From UBA4971 sp900019985 (GTDB lineage: Bacteria; Bacillota; SHA-98; UBA4971): a stretch of DNA of 64,000 bases. The DNA is taken from the NCBI GenBank assembly GCA_050949175.1, contig JBMNFG010000009.1, positions 496,001 through 560,000 on the forward strand. The letters run 5' to 3'. The stretch's first letter is position 1. The number at the start of each line of letters is the position of its first letter. Positions 24,839-30,646 of this stretch are shown here, piece by piece. The notes beneath the pieces were generated by a model. The model was not told the origin of the DNA and did no database searches. It was given only the letters and a program-made list of their open reading frames with translations. A program made the position numbers and the translations under genes.

Positions 24839-26566
24839 ATGTCCAAGGAGATTATTGTAAGTACCGGGCAGGGTGAAACCCGTGCTGCGGTTGTAGAAAA
24901 CGGTAGGCTTATAGAAGTGCATATTGAGAGGTCTTCCCATGAGAGACACGTCGGTAACATATATAAGGGCAGAGTTGAGAATGTTTTACCAGGGATGCAG
25001 GCTGCTTTTGTCAATATCGGACTTGAAAGAAATGCCTTTCTTTATGTGGATGATGCGCTCAAAGCGAGAGAAGGGCATTTTGACGATGTAGATATAGACA
25101 CTTTGAAAGTCCTTTCAATTCGAGATATTCTCAAGGAAAATCAAGATATCATTGTCCAGGTGACTAAAGAGCCTATAGGTACAAAAGGTGCAAGAGTAGT
25201 CACGCAGGTGACTCTTCCCGGCAGGAATGTCGTGCTCATGCCTACAGTGGATTATGTAGGGGTGAGCAGGCGGATTACCAATGATGAGGAGAGGGCCAGG
25301 TTAAAGAAGGCAGCGGGGAAAGCGAAACCCCGGGGTTTCGGGGTTATTGTGCGCACTGTTGCTGAAGGTAAGGACGAAAGTGAAATCAGCTCTGAGATAA
25401 AGTTTTTGGTGAAGCTCTGGCGTCGGATAAAGCAGAAAGCGCGCAGAGTATCAGCCCCATCTCTTTTACACAAGGACTATAACTTGATTTACAGGATTAT
25501 GAGAGATCTCCTCTCTGATGATGTTGACGCTTTTATCATCGATAATGAGCACGAGTATGAAAAAGCCCAGGATATCATCAAAATAATGTCGCCTAGATTG
25601 CGGAACAGATTACGGCTTTACAGCGATGAAACTCCGATTTTCGAGTATTACGGGGTTGAAGATGAAATCGAGAAGGCGTTGCGTCGCAAGGTATGGTTGT
25701 CTTGCGGAGGGTACATCGTTTTTGATGAGACTGAAGCATTGACAAGTATCGATGTGAATACCGGCCGTTACACGGGCAGCATCAACCTTCAGGATACAGT
25801 CCTCAGGACAAATCTTGAAGCTGCAAGCGCCATAGCACATCACCTGAGGCTTAGAAATATCGGCGGGATAATTGTAATCGATTTTATAGATATGGACTCT
25901 GAAGATGCCCGGGAGCAGGTTGTGAAAAAGCTTGAAGAGGAGCTAAAGAAGGATAAGACTAAAGCTACGGTCCTCGGCTTTACCCATCTCGGCCTTCTCG
26001 AGATGACACGCAAGAAGACCAGGCCCGGGCTTCAAGAAGCCCTTACGCGGCATTGTCCTTATTGTGATGGAAGAGGACTGATACTCTCAGAAGAGACCCT
26101 TGCTTTTCGGGCTGAGCGTCAACTGAAACACATTGCCGGCAAGACTGACCAGGAGGCGATGCTGGTCACCTTGCATCCTAATGTAGCATCCCTCCTTATC
26201 GGACAGGGAGGCCAGAACCTTTCCAGGCTTGAGCAGGAGACAGGGAAAACCATCTATGTCAAAGGCAATCCCAATATCCACATAGAGGATATAGGTGAAA
26301 TCATCACAGGGACGCAGGAGGCCATTGGAAAGATGGCGGTTCCTGTCAGCGTAGGGGACATAATAGAGGTAGAAATCAAAGAACAACACGCTTCAAACCC
26401 GATAAACGGGATCACTCGAATAGACGGTTATATTCTGGACATTGACGGAGCAGGGTGTTTGATCGGAAAGAGAATCCTCGTGGAAATCAAGAAGGTTTTC
26501 AGAACCTACGCAAAGGCCAGGCCGGTTCAGGCAGAAATGGTAATTGCAGGCGACGGACATGTTTGA
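24839..26566 (+). CDS. rng: Ribonuclease G (RNase E/G family)
   Basis: A 575-residue endoribonuclease. An S1-like RNA-binding region lies at about 35-120 (GNIYKGRVENVLPGMQAAFVN). The catalytic DNase I-like region has the acidic motifs SIDVNTG and VIDFIDM, and the zinc link is CPYCDGRG. Length is near the RNase G norm, with no long degradosome tail. A promoter for rplU overlaps its stop codon. Confidence 0.93.
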   Translation: MSKEIIVSTGQGETRAAVVENGRLIEVHIERSSHERHVGNIYKGRVENVLPGMQAAFVNIGLERNAFLYVDDALKAREGHFDDVDIDTLKVLSIRDILKENQDIIVQVTKEPIGTKGARVVTQVTLPGRNVVLMPTVDYVGVSRRITNDEERARLKKAAGKAKPRGFGVIVRTVAEGKDESEISSEIKFLVKLWRRIKQKARRVSAPSLLHKDYNLIYRIMRDLLSDDVDAFIIDNEHEYEKAQDIIKIMSPRLRNRLRLYSDETPIFEYYGVEDEIEKALRRKVWLSCGGYIVFDETEALTSIDVNTGRYTGSINLQDTVLRTNLEAASAIAHHLRLRNIGGIIVIDFIDMDSEDAREQVVKKLEEELKKDKTKATVLGFTHLGLLEMTRKKTRPGLQEALTRHCPYCDGRGLILSEETLAFRAERQLKHIAGKTDQEAMLVTLHPNVASLLIGQGGQNLSRLEQETGKTIYVKGNPNIHIEDIGEIITGTQEAIGKMAVPVSVGDIIEVEIKEQHASNPINGITRIDGYILDIDGAGCLIGKRILVEIKKVFRTYAKARPVQAEMVIAGDGHV

Positions 26567-26592
26567 CACAGGATATCTGTGTGTGGTAGACT
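26563..26592 (+). promoter_or_regulatory. Promoter of rplU-rpmA
   Basis: A perfect TTGACA at 26563-26568 and TAGACT at 26587-26592, 18 bases apart, overlap the end of rng. The predicted start near 26599 leaves about 105 bases of leader. Confidence 0.7.
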
Positions 26593-26598
26593 CCTTCA

Positions 26599-26703
26599 TG
26601 CGGGCATTTATCGCTCCGCCGCACGAGACGGGCTAAAAGAAACATGCACCATGAAGCATGTGCCTGGGTTTCGGCGAGACAGAGCGAGAGGAGAAAGAGA
26701 ATT
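26599..26703 (+). promoter_or_regulatory. rplU leader, possible L21 autoregulatory region
   Basis: This 105-base untranslated leader lies between the promoter and the rplU start. It contains a hairpin, CATGC/GCATG at about 26643-26660, and the AGGAGAAAGAG ribosome-binding site. An L21-binding leader is known at this position in other Firmicutes; I cannot confirm its consensus here. Confidence 0.35.
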
Positions 26704-27015
26704 ATGTACGCTGTAATTGAGACAGGTGGTAAACAGTACAAGGTAAAAGAAGGAGACGTTCTCAGAGTCGAGAAGCTTCCTTCCGAACCAGGTGAAATAG
26801 TGGAGTTCGACACTGTGTTACTGGCACACGACGGAGAAAACGTTAAGGTGGGAAATCCGGTTCTGTCCGGAGCGCGCGTAACAGCCAAAGTGATCGCGCA
26901 AGGCAAAGCCAGAAAGATTCTGGTATTCAAGTACAAGGCTAAGAAAAATTACAGGAAGCGTTACGGGCATAGACAGCCATACACTGAGATAAGGATTGAA
27001 AAAATAGAAGTCTGA
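26704..27015 (+). CDS. rplU: Large ribosomal subunit protein bL21
   Basis: A 103-residue protein beginning YAVIETGGKQYKV, the invariant L21 start, and ending with the basic segment KKNYRKRYGHRQPYT. The ATG at 26704 is the family start; upstream in-frame codons belong to the leader. In most Firmicutes the next gene is the protease gene prp (ysxB), but here rpmA follows directly. Confidence 0.97.
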   Translation: MYAVIETGGKQYKVKEGDVLRVEKLPSEPGEIVEFDTVLLAHDGENVKVGNPVLSGARVTAKVIAQGKARKILVFKYKAKKNYRKRYGHRQPYTEIRIEKIEV

Positions 27016-27055
27016 CATGTTTTTATTCGGTTCGGCGTTTAGGGGGTGAAGGATA

Positions 27056-27325
27056 ATGGCAAGGAAGAAAGGCGGAGGCAGCTCCAGAAACGGTAGAGAC
27101 TCACAGGCTAAACGCCTTGGCATTAAGGAATATGCCGGTGAGCGTGTCACTGCCGGCAGCATACTTGTTAGGCAGAGAGGCACGAGGATTCATCCTGGTT
27201 TAAATGTGGGAGTTGGCGCTGACCATACACTTTTCGCCAAGGTAGACGGATTTGTCGCTTATGAGAGGCGAGGCAAGAGGAACACTCAAGTCAGCGTGTA
27301 CCCTGAAGTTGTGGAGAGCGTTTAG
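27056..27325 (+). CDS. rpmA: Large ribosomal subunit protein bL27 without N-terminal extension
   Basis: An 89-residue protein starting MARKKGGGSSRNGRDSQ, so the mature peptidyl-transferase-facing tail begins directly after the first residues. Typical Firmicutes L27 has about nine extra residues that protease Prp removes; neither the extension nor a prp gene is present here. GGGGGTGAAGG precedes the ATG. Confidence 0.97.
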   Translation: MARKKGGGSSRNGRDSQAKRLGIKEYAGERVTAGSILVRQRGTRIHPGLNVGVGADHTLFAKVDGFVAYERRGKRNTQVSVYPEVVESV

Positions 27326-27387
27326 CGGCAACGGTGGTATCGGTTTTGTGGCAAAGAGTATCAGAGATTCACGTGATTCTGATATGA

Positions 27388-27438
27388 AACCCTCGTAGGA
27401 GCACATGTTTGTGGGATCCTGCGGGGGTTGTTTGTCCT
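27388..27438 (+). terminator. Terminator-like hairpin after rpmA
   Basis: A 13-bp stem pairs 27388-27400 with 27417-27429 (AACCCTCGTAGGA with TCCTGCGGGGGTT, two G.T pairs), followed by GTTTGTCCT. A smaller palindrome (TATCAGA/TCTGATA) lies just before it. It probably ends or attenuates the rplU-rpmA transcript before obg. Confidence 0.5.
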
Positions 27439-27475
27439 ACTTGGCCTAAAACACGCCGCTCTGAGGTGGGTTTGG

Positions 27476-28474
27476 ATGTTTGTTGACAGAGTGAGGATAT
27501 ATGTAGCCGGAGGAAGCGGCGGTTCAGGCTGTGTAAGCTTTAGAAGGGAGAAATATGTCCCTGCAGGCGGGCCTGACGGCGGAGACGGAGGCAATGGAGG
27601 CAGTGTAATCGTGACTGCCTCTCCTAGATTACATACATTAATGGACCTGCGCCGCAGGAAACACTACCAGGCTCAAAACGGGCGGCCGGGAAGCGGGAAG
27701 AACCGCCATGGCAAGAAAGGCGACGATGTCATTATAGAAGTCCCATTGGGGACAACGGTGTACGATGCATCTTCAGGAGAGATGCTTGCAGACCTTGTTT
27801 CTCCGGGACAAGCTGTCGTTGTCGCAGCCGGCGGTAAGGGCGGAAAAGGTAACGCAAGGTTTGCAACACCAACACGGCGAGCTCCCCGCTACGCCCAACC
27901 GGGACTTGAAGGTGAGGGCCGTTGGATACGCCTGGAACTAAAGCTTCTGGCTGACGTTGGGTTGGTGGGCCTGCCCAATGCCGGCAAGTCCACACTTCTC
28001 TCCAGGATATCAGCAGCCAGGCCTAAGATCGCAGATTATCCTTTTACTACAACCCGGCCCAATCTCGGTGTTGTTGATCTCGGTTACGGCAGGAGTTTCG
28101 TTGTTGCGGACATTCCCGGCCTTATTGAAGGCGCGCACATGGGAGCAGGTCTCGGACATGAGTTCTTAAGGCATATAGAGCGCACGGAAGTCCTTGTACA
28201 TGTTTTAGATATGGCAGGCGCAGGCAAAGAGCATGACCCGATGAAAAGCTTTGAGACTGTCAGCGAAGAGATGAAATTATACAATCCCGAACTCGCTACG
28301 CGTCCTACGATAATCGCATGCAACAAAATAGATTTGCCTGAGGCCGAAGAGAATTTCGAGAAATACCGAGATGAGTTAAGCGCCCTCGGATACGAGATAT
28401 ACCCCATCTCTGCAGTGACAGGCGAAGGAGTAAGAGAGCTTCTTGAAGCGGTAGCCGGAGTGCTTAATGTTTAA
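27476..28474 (+). CDS. obgE: GTPase Obg/CgtA
   Basis: A 332-residue ribosome-associated GTPase. The glycine-rich Obg fold (GGSGGSGCVSFRREKY, PDGGDGGNGG) is followed by a G domain with GLPNAGKST near residue 163, DIPGLIEGA and NKID. It ends soon after the G domain, so the optional C-terminal OCT domain is absent. The ATG at 27476 follows TGAGGTGG; the longer frame has no ribosome-binding site. Confidence 0.95.
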   Translation: MFVDRVRIYVAGGSGGSGCVSFRREKYVPAGGPDGGDGGNGGSVIVTASPRLHTLMDLRRRKHYQAQNGRPGSGKNRHGKKGDDVIIEVPLGTTVYDASSGEMLADLVSPGQAVVVAAGGKGGKGNARFATPTRRAPRYAQPGLEGEGRWIRLELKLLADVGLVGLPNAGKSTLLSRISAARPKIADYPFTTTRPNLGVVDLGYGRSFVVADIPGLIEGAHMGAGLGHEFLRHIERTEVLVHVLDMAGAGKEHDPMKSFETVSEEMKLYNPELATRPTIIACNKIDLPEAEENFEKYRDELSALGYEIYPISAVTGEGVRELLEAVAGVLNV

Positions 28475-28504
28475 GATACGGTTTCGGGCCTGTGGGCGAG
28501 GAGG

Positions 28505-29131
28505 TTGAACGAGTTGCGGGAAGATATCAAGAGAGTCGGGCTTATGGGCGGGACTTTTGACCCTATACACTACGGACACCTGGTAACTGCGGAAGTTGCA
28601 AGGGCAAAGTTTTCCCTGGATTTGGTGATTTTCGTGCCTGCCGGGATTCCCCCTCATAAGAAGGGAATGAAAATATCCTCGGGAACGGATAGGTTCATGA
28701 TGACAGTCCTGGCAACTGCGACAAACCCGTATTTTGAAGTTTCCAGAGTTGAGCTGGAGAGAACCGGTCCCTCATATGCTATTGACACTGTGAGGCATTT
28801 CAAGAGGGAGTTAGACGGAGATACTGAGATATTTTTTATCACCGGGGCTGATGCAGCCATAGAAATCCTGACATGGAAAGATGCTACAGAGCTTCTTAAG
28901 GAGTGCAGTCTGATTGCGGCGACGCGTCCGGGTTATTCCACCTGTGAGCTGGAAAAAAGCCTTGAGGAAGCAAGGCTGCATTCAACTCAGCGCATCAATC
29001 TTGTGGAGGTCCCTGCGTTGGCAATCTCATCCACTGATATAAGGCGCAGAGTGGAGCAGGGCGACCCCATTCGATATCTCGTGCCCTGGACCGTAGAGGC
29101 TTATATTTACAAGACAGGCCTTTACCGATAA
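28505..29131 (+). CDS. nadD: Nicotinate-nucleotide adenylyltransferase
   Basis: A 208-residue nucleotidyltransferase for NAD synthesis, with GGTFDPIHYGHL near residues 15-26 (the T/HxGH family motif) and the C-terminal SSTDIRRRV. TTG start at 28505 after GGCGAGGAGG. The obg-nadD-rsfS order is conserved in Firmicutes; here an RRM gene with its own leader is inserted before rsfS, and the yqeK HD phosphatase gene often found next is missing. Confidence 0.94.
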   Translation: MNELREDIKRVGLMGGTFDPIHYGHLVTAEVARAKFSLDLVIFVPAGIPPHKKGMKISSGTDRFMMTVLATATNPYFEVSRVELERTGPSYAIDTVRHFKRELDGDTEIFFITGADAAIEILTWKDATELLKECSLIAATRPGYSTCELEKSLEEARLHSTQRINLVEVPALAISSTDIRRRVEQGDPIRYLVPWTVEAYIYKTGLYR

Positions 29132-29189
29132 AGGGGAACACCATAAGTACAAAAAGTAAGAATTGTACGTAATATCTGACTTTAGGTGG

Positions 29190-29218
29190 TTTACAAGGAA
29201 AGAGCTGGATGATATAAT
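29190..29218 (+). promoter_or_regulatory. Promoter of the RRM-gene leader
   Basis: TTTACA at 29190-29195 and a perfect TATAAT at 29213-29218 are separated by 17 bases. Transcription would start near 29225, about 240 bases before the next gene. Confidence 0.7.
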
Positions 29219-29224
29219 AACAGA

Positions 29225-29439
29225 AACGCCAGATGAGGCCTCCTGGCCTTGATTTTACCTTAGTCGGCTTTTATGGCTACCAGATATTCGAAGGGCCGGA
29301 ACAGATCAGGGATTTAGCAAGCATGTGAATGAATGCGACCCAGAAGCCTAGAGGAAAACACCTGAGACAGGTCCACGATTCGAAATCCATATGTGCGGAC
29401 AGGAAGCCAAGGCACAGTTTTGACCTTGGTTTTCCTTTC
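29225..29439 (+). ncRNA. Long leader or small RNA ended by a terminator, before the RRM gene
   Basis: About 215 bases between a good promoter and a rho-independent terminator, with no open frame of note. Internal hairpins include CCAG...CTGG near 29231-29248, TAGTC/GGCTA near 29261-29280 and ACCTG-AGA-CAGGT near 29360-29373. This is the layout of an independent small RNA or of a regulated leader (attenuator or cold-shock type). I compared it by eye with 6S RNA, T-box and common riboswitches and found no match. Confidence 0.45.
29407..29439 (+). terminator. Terminator upstream of the RRM gene
   Basis: CCAAGG (29407-29412) pairs with CCTTGG (29424-29429), followed by TTTTCCTTTC. It lies 24 bases before the RRM start codon, so read-through must be allowed or regulated for that gene to be expressed from the upstream promoter. 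Confidence 0.6.
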
Positions 29440-29463
29440 ATAATTACGCGGAGGTGACTGGTT

Positions 29464-29721
29464 GTGACGAAAACCCTTTATGTGGGGAATCTACCCTGGT
29501 CAGTAACGGATGATGAACTCAATGAGGTATTTAGCAAAGTTGCGGAAGTAAAAGGATCAAGAGTAATCGTGGACAGGGTTACTCAAAAGTCACGAGGCTT
29601 CGGGTTTGTAGAAGTTGCTGAGCACGATGCCGAACGTGTCATAAATGCTATGAACGGGACTGAACTTCAAGGCAGAGCCCTTATTGTTAACGAAGCAAGG
29701 CCCAGACATAACAGATACTAA
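29464..29721 (+). CDS. RRM-domain RNA-binding protein
   Basis: An 85-residue single RNA recognition motif protein. RNP2 is LYVGNLPW at residues 4-11 and RNP1 is SRGFGFVEV at about 43-51, with the aromatic residues intact. A short basic tail (ARPRHNRY) follows. Such proteins are scattered in bacteria and act as RNA chaperones, possibly at low temperature. GTG start with GGAGGTGA upstream. Its leader and terminator suggest conditional expression. Overlaps the annotated rsfS start. Confidence 0.9.
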   Translation: MTKTLYVGNLPWSVTDDELNEVFSKVAEVKGSRVIVDRVTQKSRGFGFVEVAEHDAERVINAMNGTELQGRALIVNEARPRHNRY

Positions 29722-30121
29722 TATCATAGACTGTCCGGGAGGCGAAAGAATTATCGACGGAAAAACCATAATCGATCTTGCCTGTAAAGCAGCTTTGTCT
29801 CGTAAAGCAGAAGACATAACCGTTTTTGATGTGCGAGGTATGACAATTATCACCGACTATTTGATGTTGGCCAGCGGTACATCAGACAGGCATGTAAAAG
29901 CCATAGCTGATGCGGTATTGCAAGACATCAAGGAGACAGGTGTTCTACCTCTCAGACGAGACGGGACTCCGGAAGCAGGATGGATTGTGTTGGACTATGC
30001 CGATGCCATCGTCCACATATTCCATGCCAGGGAACGTGAGTATTATGACCTTGAGCGGCTGTATAGGGGTGCTCAGGTCATCCATCCGGAGGCAGAAGAA
30101 GGGCTGATCCGGCAATCTTAA
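29684..30121 (+). CDS. rsfS: Ribosomal silencing factor RsfS
   Basis: A homologue of RsfS (YqeL/Iojap), which binds L14 and blocks subunit joining in starved cells. Motifs are KAEDITVFDVRG, ITDYLMLASGTSDRHVKAIADAV and the C-terminal DYADAIVHIFHAREREYYDLERLY. The frame opens with TTG at 29684 inside the RRM gene, but the best ribosome-binding site, GGGAGGCG at 29738-29745, precedes only ATT/ATC codons near 29752, so the true start may be a rare ATT or the TTG. Family members begin near the latter site. Confidence 0.9.
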   Translation: MLTKQGPDITDTNIIDCPGGERIIDGKTIIDLACKAALSRKAEDITVFDVRGMTIITDYLMLASGTSDRHVKAIADAVLQDIKETGVLPLRRDGTPEAGWIVLDYADAIVHIFHAREREYYDLERLYRGAQVIHPEAEEGLIRQS

Positions 30122-30146
30122 GTTTGCGAGACCTTGCAGCATTGAC

Positions 30147-30176
30147 TTGACTTTAGAGCACGACCTTTGTTATAAT
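30147..30176 (+). promoter_or_regulatory. Promoter of the leuS T-box transcript
   Basis: TTGACT at 30147-30152 and a perfect TATAAT at 30171-30176 are 18 bases apart. A second TTGACT overlaps five bases earlier. The transcript would start near 30183 and contains the T-box leader, the embedded tRNA and leuS. Confidence 0.8.
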
Positions 30177-30415
30177 CGCAATGCGTCGTGACATCTACAT
30201 CCATGTGTACAAAGGCAATGAGAAGGAGTAGTAGGGAAGTCAGGCGGCTTTCAGAGAGCCTGCGCACAGGTGAGAGCAGGTGCCGAGCTGAACCCGAACT
30301 CGCCTTTGAGCATCGCAGGTGAAACCTGTTGACGGCTACATGAAGCAGTGAGAATAGTAGCCTGCGACGGCCGGCGCCCGTTACGCGCATAATGTGAGTG
30401 AGCAGAGTATCGTGT

Positions 30416-30491
30416 GGGGACGTAGCTCAGTTGGGAGAGCGCATGAATGGCATTCATGAGGTCGTGGGTTCGATTCCCATCGTCTCCACCA
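30416..30491 (+). tRNA. tRNA-Ala (anticodon GGC), embedded in the T-box leader
   Basis: A complete 76-base cloverleaf with an acceptor stem GGGGACG/CGTCTCC containing the G3.U70 pair that specifies alanine. The D arm is GCTC/GAGC, and the anticodon stem CATGA/TCATG has loop ATGGCAT (anticodon GGC at 30449-30451). The T arm is GTGGG-TTCGATT-CCCAT, the discriminator is A (30488) and the CCA is encoded. It has no promoter of its own; it lies between the two strands of T-box stem III, two bases after the 5' strand and eleven before the 3' strand. Confidence 0.96.
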
Positions 30492-30542
30492 TTTCTTTTA
30501 AAATGATATCTGCTAAATAGGGTGGTACCGCGGGAATTGACC

Positions 30543-30570
30543 TCTCGTCCCTTGGGATGAGGGTTTTTTT
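30543..30570 (+). terminator. T-box-controlled terminator before leuS
   Basis: CTCGTCCC pairs with GGGATGAG (one G.T pair) around a TT loop, extended by flanking C/G pairs, and is followed by seven T. It follows the T-box antiterminator sequence with the usual overlap. Confidence 0.9.
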
Positions 30571-30646
30571 ATTTCTTGGGGTTTTTTGCTTATGAATCTT
30601 TTTTTACTGTTAGGCAATGGTTACTCATTGAGAAGGTGATGGCAAG

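Larger units (their letters stand above)
30183..30570 (+). promoter_or_regulatory. Leucine-specific T-box riboswitch with a tRNA gene inside stem III
   Basis: The elements appear in canonical order. The stem I start AGAAGGAGTAGTAG is near 30221, the AGAGAGCC bulge near 30252, and the distal loop GGTGAGAGCAGG near 30269. The specifier segment GAACTCGCCTTTGAG has codon CTC (Leu) at 30299-30301. Stem II (GGCTAC/GTAGCC) lies at 30333-30362, and the stem IIA/B region GCGCCCGTTACGCGC precedes TGAGTG. Stem III pairs 30401-30413 with 30503-30514. The T-box AGGGTGGTACCGCG is at 30519-30532 and the terminator at 30543-30570. The stem III loop holds a complete tRNA-Ala gene. Uncharged tRNA-Leu should favour the antiterminator and leuS expression. 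Confidence 0.9.

Noticed and set aside
29225..29439. 6S RNA (ssrS) as identity of the leader before the RRM gene
   Set aside because: The length fits, but I could not draw the long rod with a central bubble that defines 6S RNA; left as unknown.
30416..30491. Alanine-specific T-box because the embedded tRNA is tRNA-Ala
   Set aside because: The specifier codon in stem I is CTC (Leu) and the controlled gene is leuS, so the T-box is leucine-specific; the tRNA is a passenger in the loop.
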